DNA of 64,000 bases from contig CM066034.1 of the NCBI GenBank assembly GCA_033557465.1, forward strand, positions 412,216,159 through 412,280,158, read 5' to 3'. Positions 1 through 10,165 of this stretch are shown one piece after another. The stretch comes from Ichthyophis bannanicus (lineage: Eukaryota > Chordata > Amphibia > Gymnophiona > Ichthyophiidae). The notes beneath the pieces are model-generated. The model saw nothing but the letters and a program-made list of their open reading frames with translations. It was not told the DNA's origin and searched no databases. Positions within the stretch are counted from its first letter, which is position 1, and the number at the start of each line of letters is the position of its first letter. A program made the position numbers and the translations under genes.

Positions 1-1
1 A

Positions 2-268
2 CAAATTTTAAATGCTGCCCGGGCGAACCATCATTTGGAATTTGAAGGTCACAAAGTCTCCTTCTTCCCTGATTTGGCAAAGCCTACCGTTGACCGACGG
101 AAGAAACTCCTTGCTTTTCGCCCTCGACTTCAACAGCTACAGGCTCGCTTTGGCCTGTTGTATCCCGCGAAGCTCCGAGTGACTCTCCACAACCAAACCA
201 GGACATTCGAAGATCCTGATCTACTATCAACATTTTTAGACTCCAAAGAAGCAGAGCAGATGCGCTAA
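2..268 (+). pseudogene. L1 ORF1 protein, C-terminal part
   Basis: About 88 codons are open from the left edge to a TAA. L1 ORF1 encodes a trimeric RNA-binding chaperone of the retrotransposition particle. The visible part matches the C-terminal domain: a stretch reading ILNAARANHHLEFEGHKV, then SFFPDLAKPTVDRRKKL, which fits the usual 'F.DLS..T..RR' signature, then a basic segment around PAKLRVTLHNQTRTF. The RNA-recognition core and coiled coil would lie to the left, outside the window. No break is visible in this piece, but the downstream ORF2 is broken, so I call the locus a pseudogene. Confidence 0.8.
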
Positions 269-711
269 TCCAACGACGTGGACTTTTATTCGCCGGCTCT
301 GTCCGCCATTTTGAAGGGCCCGATGCGGCGGTCATAGTCAAGCACAGAGACTACCTGGACTTTCTTTCTTTCTTTCTATGACTCTTGTTTTGTGGTCTCC
401 TCTCCCTCCATGATGTGTGCCTCGGTCGGATTCGGAGCACGCACAGTCCTACAGGTTATGTGTTTTTTCAATTTCGGCCTTCTCTGGGGCTTCTCCCCGC
501 AGACACATGGTCGCCAGTAATTTTTGGGGTTCTGCTTCTTCTCTACCGCGCTGCGGTTTTTCTTTTTTAATGTGTGGCGCTTCATTGTATTATCTAAGCT
601 TATTTTCTTTTATGCCATATGTACAGCCTGATACAGTCAATATGAGGGACATTGTGAAATTAGGTGCGCTATCATGCTCAGAATTTTTAACTTGTCTGAA
701 TGGCTTTATGT
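269..711 (+). other. L1 inter-ORF spacer
   Basis: About 440 bases lie between the ORF1 stop and the first recognisable endonuclease codons. The sequence is pyrimidine-rich, with TTTCTTTCTTTC near 360. I see no conserved coding segment or structured RNA. An ATG at 708-710 sits one base out of frame with the ORF2 start, consistent with an indel at the initiation site. Confidence 0.5.
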
Positions 712-3700
712 AAAATTTTATCACTCAACGTAAAGGGCATTAATAGTCCAATCAAAAGAAGAAAATCCTTAGCTATCTTAGCCATGAGCATGCTGATTTA
801 GCGTTTCTTCAGGAAACGCACTTAAACTCTGCTGAAACACTGAAACTCAATGTTAAGCCTTACATGGTGGCTGCCTATTCTCCCGCCGTTTCCAAACGGT
901 GCGGGGTAGCCATTCTGGTTAAGAAATCTTTGCAAGCTACTGTAATTGATACTAGCGCTGACAAGGAGGGTAGATGGCCCGAGTACATCTTAAGGTTGGA
1001 GATAGTGAATTTACATGTATTTGCATTTATGCCCCGAATGTGGACAACCCTGCTTACTATGCAAGTATTGCGCAGTTGGCACAGGCCTCTGCCAATACTC
1101 CCTTAATACTTGGTGGTGACTTTAATCAAGTGTTAGACCCTCTGATAGATAGACAGCCGCCTAGAACGAGTAGTCCACCCAAGAGTCTTGCTACCCTTAC
1201 AGCTCTGATGCAAGATCTTGCGCTGGTAGATATATGGAGGCTGCTTCACCCCTCCGACTTAGAGTTCACTTTCTTTTCTGCCCCCCATCACTCCCAATCT
1301 AGAATAGATTTCTTTCTCATTTCCAAAGCACTGATTTCTCAAGTAGACACGACTAGGACTCATCCTCTCCATATTTCAGATCATGCTGCCATATCTTTAT
1401 CACTACGTGTCACTGCGCGGGACGATTCTCCCCGAGCTTGGTTTTTTGATAGATCCCTACTGGGTCAAAAAGATTTTCAGGTTGATATAAAGGCCGCTAT
1501 CCAAGATTATTTTCATTTTAACTCACCCCATGACACAGCGGGCTGGGCTTGGTGGGAGGGTTTTAAAGCATCTATCCGTGCCACTATAACTAGCTATCAA
1601 ATTCGGCAGGGGAAACAAAGAAAGCAGCATTTACTGATTCTAGAGCAGCAGATACAAGCTGGGGAGCGTCTCCTCACGTCCCGTACTGACCCATGTATTT
1701 TACTCCGTTTACAACGCTTGCGTTTTCAATACAATCAGCTTTTGCACACTGCTGCTGTTAAAAATATTGAATCACAACAAGGGCTATATTATCGGGAAAA
1801 TAATCGTGCTGGCAAATTATTAGCAAATGCCCTAAAAGGTCGAAAAGAAGCCAAGCGTGTTACCGCCCTCCATAATCCGTCGGGGGGGGGCTTGGTCACT
1901 AAAGATACCGAAATCTTAGAACTCTATCGAGACTTATATACTCGGCATTATCAATCAGAATGTGATAATGAGCCAGATGTAAATGAACGCAAACTTTCAG
2001 GAGAACAAAGACCGACCCTATCTGACGAAGATAGAGTGGCCTTGGACACACCATTTACTGTCTCAGAAATTCATTCTGCTATCAAGAAATGTGCCTCAGG
2101 TCGAGCCGCAGGCCCAGACGGTCTCCCCGCTGAATTCTACAAAACCTTTCATGCTGACTTAGCTCCAGTTTTGAAAATTTACTTTTCTGCTCTGGCCGAG
2201 GAGGGTTCTCCTTCTGGGTCCTTTTCAATGGCAAATGTAGTAGTTTTTGAGAAAGAGGGGAGAGACCCGCAACTAACAGCTAATTATCGTCCAATTTCCC
2301 TCCTAAACGCGGACTATAAAATCTTTGCCACCATTCTCTCTACCCGGCTCTCGGATAGGATGCCTACCTTAATACACCCAGATCAATGCGGTTTCATTCC
2401 TGGTAGATCAACTGCTGACAATGCTCGGACTCTATGCCATGTATTGACTACCGCAGTTAATCTTGATCGCCCATTTGTTGGCCTCTCACTTGATGCTGAG
2501 AAGGCCTTTGATCGCTTAGAGTGGCCCTTCCTGTTTGCAGTCCTCCGCTGGTACGGATTCGGGGAAGGTTTTCTCCGTTGTCTTCGCACCATGTACGCTC
2601 AGCCCACAGCCAGTATATGTGCAAATGCTTTAAAGTCTCAGCCTTTTCCCCTTCAACGCGGCACTCGCCAGGGATGCCCACTGTCTCCACTCCTCTTCGA
2701 TCTTGCACTCGAACCCTTGGCTTTACTAATCCGGCAATCGAGGAGATTCATGGAGTCCCCTTCACCCATAGGGAAATCAAAATTTCAGCGTATGCTGATG
2801 ATCTTATGCTTTTTGTCTCTATAGACTCAGTACCGGCTGTCCTAGAGCAAATTGGTAAATACTCACAACTGTCCGGTTATAAGATAAATTGGACCAAGTC
2901 GGTAGCCTTTCCATTAAATCCTTTGCTTCATCAGGCAGATATGCAATCCTTCCCCTTTTTATGGCAACCTCGCATGGTCAAATACCTTGGGGTTCACTAT
3001 TGTTCTCCTTTGGAAGACACTATCTCCTTCAATGCCAAAGACTTAACCTCTAAAGTCCGGGCGCTTACTCACCGCTGGACTCCTTTAACGCTTACCTGGT
3101 GGGGTCGATTAGAAACCATAAAAATGATGATTGTTCCGAAAGTGAATTATATCTTAGAAATGTTGCCCTGTCTCTTCCCTCGACGTATATATAAAGATAT
3201 CGAGGGCCTTCTGACTAGATACTTGTGGCAAAACAAGACACCTAGGATAGCGAAACATAAGCTGCAAGCAGATAAGGAAAATGGGGGTGTCAGATTCCCT
3301 GATTTCCTGAAGTATCATCAATCTTTTCTTCTCAAACAAGGTGCTCGTTGGCTGGAAGATCCAGTACCGAGTAGACCTGTGTGGCTAGACATAGAAGAGG
3401 ACCTTTGCAAACCGCTTCCTCTTACTTTTCTCCCTGGTATGACTCTCCCATCAGACTTCCACCTTCCGCCAATGCTTTTAGACACCTTAGGTGCCTTTAA
3501 TAATCTTATGCAATCTTTAGACTCCCGACTCTGTCCGTTAGACAAGCTCCCACTTTGGTACAACACTCGATTTCGAATACAACATAAGCCGATGGCGTGG
3601 AGCCCCTGGTACACTAGGGCATTTGGATTCCTAGTCAGTTGTTCCATGAAGATCGCTGGAAAACTTTTAGTGAATTGCAAATTGAATTTGGTCTCCCAGC

Positions 3701-4475
3701 GAAACACTACTTTCAGTTGGTGCAACTTCAGCATTGCCTTCGGAGTGCTAAGGTGCTCCCGCCATCGGCCTCCCCTACACAAGGTTGGTTGGAGACTATC
3801 CGATCTATCGGTAGTTCACCGGGTGTAGCATCAAATTTTTACAAAACCTTATGTAATGCTATAACTAGGGATACCCCTATAGCGCAGAAAGCATGGGAGA
3901 GAGAATTGCATGTGACTTTGACCCCGGAGCAATGGAGCCTTGTCTGGAGTAGAGTGACACGGGTCTCCCGATCCGCCTCACTCACTCAGACACTCTTTCT
4001 AGCCCACCGGTGTTTTTACACTCCTGACAGATTAGCCAAATGGAACACTACTCAGGGCAATAATTGTTGGACATGTCATGCGGCCATTGGTTCACTACCT
4101 CATGTTATGTATGAATGTCCCGCACTACAGTATTACTGGAGTCGGGTCTGGGGTCGTATCCAGTCTATTTTGCACTTTCAAGAGCCCCTTTCTTGGAGGA
4201 TAGTGGGACTTCGCTCAGCTGCGGGGATCCCCTCTCTTCCAAAAACGGCTTACTTCCTTTTGGACTTTATGCTAGGCATTGCTATTTCCCTAATTACGAA
4301 ATACTGGAAAAATAGCTCCCAACTGAGCCCCAATGATGGTGGAATCATGTCTGTCTCTACAGTAAATATGAACAAATACCTCGTATGTTTGCTTCCCCCA
4401 TTCAGTCTCCTCATCATCGGTCTAAATGGAAGATGCTCAATGACTATGTACATTCTGCTCAATGCTCTCATCTGA
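712..4475 (+). pseudogene. L1 ORF2: endonuclease, reverse transcriptase, Cys/His tail; frameshifted
   Basis: ORF2 nicks target DNA and reverse transcribes the element RNA. Endonuclease signs: KILSLNVKGINSP (from 712), LQETH (about 806-820), GGDFNQ (about 1116-1133), SRIDFFLIS and ISDHAAIS. Reverse transcriptase signs: GPDGLPAEFYK, NYRPISLLN, FIPGRSTADN, DAEKAFD, GTRQGCPLSPLLF and YADDLMLF (about 2790). The tail has CWTCHAAIGSLPH followed by YECP. The reading frame changes near 780, 1000, 2735 and 3620, so no complete protein can be made. The two longest uninterrupted parts are about 974-2735 and 2735-3620. Length and domain order fit the L1 clade. The finer L1/Tx1 subgroup is unresolved. Confidence 0.88.
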
Positions 4476-4721
4476 CTGTCTAAATTTATATATATCTTTG
4501 TCCCATGTTTTTTCTGTATCGCAGATAATCTTTTGATTGTTTTGATGTCCAATCACTGTTGTTTGGAAGCGCTCACATGCTGACATAATCAGCTAGAGAA
4601 GAAGCGTGGGGGTGGGGGGTAATTGGGTTTACTTTTCTTTATTGTATAATTGTTTTGTCTCCTTTGGTGTGTTGTTTCTTTTGTTTGTTGCAAAATGAAA
4701 ATAAAAGTTTCAAAAAAAAAA
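4476..4721 (+). terminator. L1 3' UTR, AATAAA and poly(A) tail
   Basis: The non-coding tail contains AATAAA at 4700-4705, followed six bases later by a ten-A run. This is the normal 3' end of a retrotransposed L1 transcript. Confidence 0.8.
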
Positions 4722-4764
4722 TAATGCCTCTGTATCATTCCATGGTGCAACCACACATTGAATA

Positions 4765-5615
4765 AAAACATAGAAAAAGACGACATGGCCTACCTAGTCT
4801 GTCCTTCCATATCAACAACTACGACAGTCCCCTTTTTTCCTTTAGAGATCCTCTGTGTTTGTCCCATGCTTTTTTGCATTCAGATACCGTCCTCATCTCT
4901 ACCACCTCCGCTGAGAGACTATTTCACAGATCCACCACTCTTACTGTTTCACTTACCTGGGGTCTTTCTTCACCCATCCCCAATGAATCTAGTTTAAAAC
5001 CCTCTTTAGTAGATTAGCCAGTCTGCTACTGAAAACACGTCGACCTTTCTTGGACAGATGGACACCATCTCTGCTCTGCAACCCTTGGGACAGCATCCCA
5101 TGGTCCAGGAAAAAAAAACGCTCTCGATGACACCATCCATGCAGCCATGCATTCATTTCCAGGATACAAGCTTCTCTGCCTTGGCCTTTACCCTCAACAG
5201 GGAGGACTGAAGAGAACACCACCTGTGCACCTATCTGCTTCACCCTCTGTCCAAGAGCCATGAAGTCACTTTTGATATGCTCAGATGGATACCTGGCAGT
5301 ATCATTTGTGCTGACATGGATTAGCAACATTGGTAATAATCAGGGAGCTTGATGAGTCTCAGTAAATTCTCCGTAACATCTCGGATTTTGGCACCTGGCA
5401 GACAGCTAACCTCTATGGACATCAAGTCTGATCGGTAGATGGACGCCTCAGTACCCCTCAGAAGAGAGTCACCAACCACCACTACCCTTTGCTTCCTTGT
5501 GGTCACCGATTCTGCAACTTTGGGGTACTAGAGCTCTGGTTCTTCCCTTTCCAGGGATGCTTTTACCTCCTCCCCTTCCAGGGCTGCATAATGGTTCTTC
5601 AATTTAAGGGCTGGA
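4765..5615 (-). mobile_element. CR1-A internal-deletion derivative (ORF1 joined to 3' end)
   Basis: Read on the minus strand, it holds an ORF1 with a GDSL/SGNH esterase domain, then jumps near 4930 straight to the CR1-A 3' tail. Compared with the longer copy at 48.1-51.7 kb, about 2.7 kb of endonuclease and reverse transcriptase is missing. GAATA occurs on both sides (4760-4764 and 5616-5620) and is a plausible short target-site duplication within CR1-B. Confidence 0.75.
4989..5530 (-). pseudogene. CR1 ORF1 esterase domain (SGNH/GDSL type)
   Basis: CR1-type LINEs often encode an ORF1 with an SGNH-hydrolase-like esterase, proposed to act on lipids or membranes; its exact job in retrotransposition is unknown. 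Seen here: block I as VVVVGDSLLRGTEAS (near 5460-5500), a middle block with LLIHVSTNDTARYPSEH and VVFSSVLPVEGKG, and block V as DGVHLSKKGRRVF near the C-terminus with the Asp and His expected of the catalytic set. A frame change near 5325-5335 splits it into two pieces. The C-terminal helix (SRLANLLKRVLN) is intact. The family is confident; activity is not expected. Confidence 0.75.
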
Positions 5616-6040
5616 GAATATTGTGTGCAATTCTGGTCACCGTATCTTAAAAAGGATATAGCGTTATTAGAAAAGGTACAGAGAAGAGCCACCAAAATGG
5701 TAAAGGGGATGGAAGGATACCCCCATGAAGAGAGGCTAAAAAGGTTAGGGTTCTTCAACCTGGAAAAGAGACAGCTGAGGGGAAATATGATAGAGGTCTA
5801 TAAATTAATGAATGGAGTGAAATGGGTAAACACAGATCGATTGTTTACTTCATCAAAATATAGAAAGATTAGGGGACATGCAATGAAGGTACAGGGTAAC
5901 CTATTTAAGACTAATAACAGAAAATACTTTTCACTCAATGTGTAATTGGACTCTGAAATTTGTTACCAGAGGATCTAGTAAAAGCTGTTAGTGTAGTTGG
6001 TTTAAAAAAGGTTTGGACAAGTTCCTGGAGGAAATATCCA
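5616..6040 (+). pseudogene. CR1-B reverse transcriptase C-terminal region
   Basis: The open stretch reads FWSPYLKKDIALLEK, then VQRRATKMVKGMEG, then LEKRQLRGNMIEVYKLMNG and RGHAMKVQGNLFKTNNRKY. This is the thumb/C-terminal segment that follows the catalytic domain in CR1. A TAA at 5943-5945 interrupts it, and the remainder (NLLPEDLVKAVS, then FKKVWTSSWRK in a shifted frame) is degenerate. The product would lack the YADD/FADD centre. It matches the same segment of the copy at 18.6-19.7 kb. Confidence 0.75.
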
Positions 6041-6221
6041 TAAACCATTATTAAAAGGACCTGGGATATCACTGCTTGACTCAATACAAGCATTGTGGAA
6101 CCTGTGTCTTTTGGGGAAACCACTAGGTACTTGTGACCTAGACTGGCCACTGTTAGAAACAGGATACTGGGCTTGATGGACCTTTGTTTGATTCAGTTTG
6201 GCATATCTTATGTTCTTATAT

Positions 6222-7262
6222 TGACAACCACTCCCATTAGGCCTACATCAGCATGGATTTCACCCAAATCATGGAATAGAAACACTTATAATCTCCCTAA
6301 TGGACAGAATAATAAAAGGAACTCAGCGACCACAGCAAGGATTATACTGATATTCATAGATATTTCAGCAGCCTTTGACACTGTCAACCATACCATATTA
6401 CTACAGCGAAACACAGTTCTACAGTGGTTCAAATCCTATTTATCAAACCAACAACAACAAGTGAAAATGGGATCTAACACATCATCAATATTCTCATAAT
6501 ACCAAGGAGTTCCCCAGGGATCAACACTCTCATCCCTCGTCTTCAACTTATACCTGCAAGCAATATGCACAATTGTGCAAACCCACACCATTTACTACAA
6601 CATACCTGCAGATGATATCATGCTATACACACCCTTCAACACTCACAATCCCTCATATATAAACATACTTCAATGCCTTGCAGATGCCAAGCAATGGCTA
6701 ACCGACAACTCATTAACAATAAAGTACAAGAAGACAAAAATATTATTCATTCAACCCTCTCACTTTTGCACTGTATTTCAGACTATCATCCCTCCCCATT
6801 TTAACTACTGCAACACAATATACCAAGAACTACTTAAAGCCACTCTTTTTCCACTCCATATGGCCCTGCAAACAGCCTGCATGATAAAAGGTGCCACAAG
6901 GTATGACCACTTCACACCCATCATAAAACATCTTCACTGGCTTCCACTATCAAGCAGAGTCAAATATAAAATCATACTTTGCTTGATAGTGGAAGCCAGT
7001 GAAGATGTTTTATGATGGGTGTGAAGTGGTCATACCTTGTGGCACCTTTTATCATGCAGGCTGTTTGCAGGGCCATATGGAGTGGAAAAAGAGTGGATGA
7101 TGATAGGAGTCAAATATAAAATCATACTTCTCACATTTGAGATCATCTGGAATCAATCAGCCCTCTACCTACAAACATTGCTACAAAAACCACAAAGTAC
7201 CAGATCAAGAAGGCAGACCACCCAAAACATGCTGAACATCCCTCAGGAAAAACTAAAAAGTA
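6222..7262 (+). pseudogene. L2-clade reverse transcriptase, decayed
   Basis: Signs of L2 reverse transcriptase in order: IFIDISAAFDTVNHTILLQ (about 6352-6408), WFKSYLSNQQQQVKMGS, YQGVPQGSTLSSLVFNLYLQ (after two in-frame stops), ADDIMLYTPF (about 6608-6640), WLTDNSLTIKYKKTKILF and HLHWLPLSSRVKYKI. A deletion removes the part between FIQPSHF and the PPHFNYCN segment. The L2 sequence is then interrupted by a 116-bp inverted copy of itself (6981-7096) and resumes with VKYKIILLTFEIIWNQS. It is cut off at about 7262. The part from 6927 on is repeated at 8641-8988. Confidence 0.8.
6840..7096. repeat. Perfect 116-bp inverted repeat with 25-nt loop
   Basis: Bases 6840-6955 and 6981-7096 are exact reverse complements by eye over 116 positions, with a 25-nt spacer at 6956-6980. 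The spacer sequence (AGTCAAATATAAAATCAT) recurs just beyond the right arm at about 7109. The L2 was therefore copied out, folded back and resumed. This points to a template-switch event rather than a transposon terminus. Confidence 0.9.
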
Positions 7263-8002
7263 TTACAATATAGTATGCTGTCACTCTTTGCTGATTGACA
7301 TTACATCTTACTTAAAAACTGGACCAATGATACAGGTCAACAAAAACGGTTTAATTTTGTTTAGGCAGCGAAGTCGCCAAAACTCATATAGAGCTGCATA
7401 AATCAGGCACTTTTTTTTGAGCTGCAAACTAATTGACATTAGTTAGTAAAAATTTCTAGTTTGCAGGATTACAGATGTAAGATATAAAACACCTGCATAA
7501 ATTCAATTAGATACAAAACAAAACATTACTACCATAATAAAAAAAAGCTACAGCAAATTGGAATGCAATACCTTCTACAAGCAACCTGCCCCACCAAAAA
7601 CTTAAAGGAAAAAAAAAATAAGGCTTTCAATTTCTTGCAAAAATTTAAATGACATGATACAACTGCAAACAGTGCATTCTAGAATTCAGGCCACACAACC
7701 AAGGCAAGCAGAGAACTAATTTCTGCTAAACGGCTTATTTTGAAAGAAGGGACAGTTGGCATCCAAGAACCCAATGATCATAAAGACTATAAATGGTACA
7801 TAATGGCTTACTTCACAAAGTCCTTTACACCACAGTCAAAATCTTAAATGTTATCCTACACTGAAAGGGCAACCTAAGAAGTGCAAACAGTATGGGAATT
7901 CTCCATATTTACATTTTTAGACTGCCATATTCTGAACCAACTGAAGCACTGAGACAACTGACAAAGGTAGACCAAAAAAGAAAAAGGGAAAACCCACAAA
8001 CA
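7263..8002. other. AT-rich spacer, no gene recognised
   Basis: About 740 bases of AT-rich sequence lie between the truncated L2 and the next CR1-B fragment. Stops are frequent in all frames, and I see no repeat termini or known protein signature. Confidence 0.5.
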
Positions 8003-8323
8003 ATAGAATGCTAGGTATCATAAGGAAAGGAATGGAAAAGTAAACGTATATTATAATCTGTGGAGGAGTAGCCTAATGGTTATAGCAACTGCCTAATACC
8101 CAGAAGATCAGTTTGATTCCCACTGGCACTCCTTGTGACCTTGGGCAAGTCACTTCACCCTCCATTGCCTCTGAAAAAAAGGCTGACAATCTAATTCCAG
8201 TGATGCATTGCCAAGAAAACCCAGAGGTAGCTGAGTTTCTATGAGTCAACACTGACTTGATGGCACTAACAAAAAATATTATAATGCCTCTGTATCATTC
8301 CATGGTGCAACCACACATTGAAT
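8003..8323 (+). mobile_element. CR1-B fragment interrupted by a SINE
   Basis: The piece 8003-8040 reads RMLGIIRKGME. After a SINE insertion it resumes at about 8276 as IIMPLYHSMV. These are consecutive in the intact CR1-B relative. The right side is interrupted by the second copy of the CR1-A deletion derivative. Confidence 0.7.
8058..8275 (+). mobile_element. tRNA-derived CORE-SINE (MIR-like)
   Basis: The head has an A-box-like GTAGCCTAATGG and a B-box-like GTTTGATTCCC. The body carries the MIR/CORE signature CCTTGGGCAAGTCACTTCAC. Both sides show ATATTATAAT (about 8048-8057 and 8276-8285), a 10-bp target-site duplication inside the CR1-B fragment. SINEs have no protein; RNA polymerase III transcribes them and LINE enzymes mobilise them. 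Confidence 0.75.
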
Positions 8324-8988
8324 AAAAACATAGAAAAAGACGACATGGCCTACCTAGTCTGTCCTTCCATATCAACAACTACAACAGTCCCCTTTTTTCC
8401 TTTAGAGATCCTCTGTGTTTGTCCCATGCTTTTTTGCATTCAGATACCGTCCTCATCTCTACCACCTCCGCTGAGAGACTATTCCACAGATCCACCACTC
8501 TTACTGTTTCACTTACCTGGGGTCTTTCTTCATCCATCCCCAATGAATCTAGTTTAAAACCCTCTTTAGTAGATTAGCCAGTCTGCTACTGAAGACACGT
8601 CGACCTTTCTTGGACAGATGGACACCATCTCTGCTCTGCAACCCATCATAAATCATCTTCACTGGCTTCCACTATCAAGCAGAGTCAAATATAAAATCAT
8701 ACTTTGCTTGATAGTGGAAGCCAGTGAAGATGTTTTATGATGGGTGTGAAATGGTCATACCTTGTGGCACCTTTTATGATGCAGGCTGTTTGCAGGGCCA
8801 TATGGAGTGGAAAAAGAGTGGATGATGATAGGAGTCAAATATAAAATCATACTTCTCACATTCGAGATCATCTGGAATCAATCAGCCCTCTACCTACAAA
8901 CATTGCTACAAAAACCACAAAGTACCAGATCAAGAAGGCAGACCACCCAAAAACATGCTGAACATCCCTCAGGAAAAACTAAAAAGCA
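8285..8988. repeat. Second copy of the 4722-7262 block with a 1.8-kb deletion
   Basis: Bases 8285-8645 repeat 4722-5093 almost exactly, then join directly to sequence matching 6927-7262, including the right arm of the inverted repeat. The junction falls in ACCC, which is present at both parental breakpoints. Only scattered single-base differences are visible, so the duplication is young relative to the LINE insertions it contains. Confidence 0.85.
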
Positions 8989-9345
8989 ACCAATACACTT
9001 GCAGCAGATCCTTTACGCTCTATGCACCAAGCATATGGAACTCATTACTAGAAAACCTACGAAATAGCACAGAACTGGCAAAATTTTGGGAGAACTCAAG
9101 ATTTGCCACACTTTGGACCATCTGAATCACCAACCCTCCCACACCCTAAACTATGTCAACCCACCTCCCTCACGGTTATGAACCTTTGTAATAGTCTTGC
9201 TTCTGTTCAATGTATAAGTTCAAAGCATATTACCAGGCTCTTTGTACATATGTTAAAGTTCAATGCATATAAGTTAATGTTTCACTTTGACCCTGTGTAA
9301 AGCGGTTTAAAAAAACAGTTAAATAAAAATAAATCAATAAATACA
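8641..9345 (+). mobile_element. L2 3' end (second copy)
   Basis: This continues the L2 from the duplicated block through its real 3' terminus, which the first copy lacks. The end reads TGTAAAGCGGTTTAAAAA, then AAATAAAAATAAATCAATAAATA, the A-rich TAAA-type tail of L2. Coding sense survives only as fragments, for example WNQSALYLQTLLQKPQSTR. Confidence 0.65.
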
Positions 9346-9559
9346 TATTTATGAAAAAGAAAAAAGGGGAAAGGAAGTAAGATTTTTTTTGTCTGGTTAC
9401 TTCAAGGGCACTGTGTGATTTCTTACCAGTACCCAAAATCTCTGTGGATCAATGCCAAAGCTAAGTAGCTAAACAAAATACAAATGTATTAGGCAACTCA
9501 CCCCCCCCCCCCAAACATTTATGTAATATTGCACATTGGAAAGCCCAGGAAAATTAGTA
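9346..9559. other. Short spacer with poly-C tract
   Basis: It contains purine-rich sequence and a run of C near 9501-9514. No gene or repeat terminus is seen. Confidence 0.4.
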
Positions 9560-10165
9560 TAATTTTAAAGCAGGAGTGTCAAAAGTAGTGTACAAGCCAA
9601 GAAGGATGTGGTTTAAGTTAAAACATTTAGATTTGGCCTGGAATAGGTCACTGGAGAAGTTGGCTAGGTTTCTGTGGCATGTAAAGAGTGGAAGCCATAT
9701 TGGAATGGATCAGGAATGGCTTTACATGAAAAGAAGGCCAAGACAGAAGTGGTGAAGAGTATAATTGAGAAACTTGGATGCAAAAGAGAAGAGGGAAATG
9801 TGATCATAGCTGGAAGGGCAGGTAGGGTCTAGTGAAAGTTTTTTGAGGTGTGGTGTAATCACAGCATATCTGAAGGCAGCAGGAACAGTTGCAGGAACGC
9901 GATAGTTTGAGGAAAAGACAAATGGAATGGATAGCAGCAGGAGAGATAGAACTGAGTAGATGAATAGGAGTAGGATAGGAGGAACAGGTAGTGAGTTCAA
10001 AGAAGATGTGTAGTTCCTCCTCTTTGATTTTAGAAAAGGAAGAATTGGTGGCGGGGGTTGAAGGGAGGATGTGCGAATGAAATGTGGGAAGGGGAGATGG
10101 AGGTAACCATATGAAGAACCCATGATTAACCTTGTGAACCTTGTCATGGAAGTTGTCAGCCATAG
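9560..10165 (-). pseudogene. L2 fragment, inverted 5' segment
   Basis: The minus strand reads RVPATVPAAFRYAVITPHL, then LDPTCPSSYDHISLFSFASKF. This is the segment just before the catalytic Asp motif in L2 reverse transcriptase. Upstream minus-strand sequence is the less conserved linker. The next bases (10166-10320) continue the same L2 on the opposite strand, so this is one insertion whose 5' part is inverted. It has several stops and is not functional. Confidence 0.7.

Larger units (their letters stand above)
1..4721 (+). mobile_element. L1-clade LINE, 5' end outside window, decayed
   Basis: The copy begins inside ORF1, continues through an ORF1-ORF2 spacer and a full ORF2, and ends in a 3' UTR with AATAAA at 4700-4705 and a run of ten A at 4712-4721. 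The A-run directly abuts a CR1-B fragment, so this L1 inserted into an older CR1. Several frameshifts in ORF2 show it is dead. The L1 clade is assigned from the ORF1 C-terminal domain, the apurinic-type endonuclease at the N-terminus of ORF2, the reverse transcriptase motifs and the C-terminal Cys/His cluster. Confidence 0.9.
4722..6220 (+). mobile_element. CR1-B 3' fragment, split by an inserted CR1-A
   Basis: Bases 4722-4764 read IMPLYHSMV and the coding sequence resumes at 5616 as YCVQFWSPYLKKDIALLEK. These parts are adjacent in the relative at 18.6-19.7 kb on the minus strand. The 3' end carries ATGTTCTT-type octamers (about 6205-6220), the hallmark tail of CR1 LINEs. The L1 tail truncates the left side, and CR1-A at 4765-5615 separates the two pieces. 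Confidence 0.8.

Noticed and set aside
4765..4997. Plus-strand open frame over the CR1-A 3' end
   Set aside because: It is antisense to the CR1 tail and is reproduced at 8318-8557 only because the block is duplicated.
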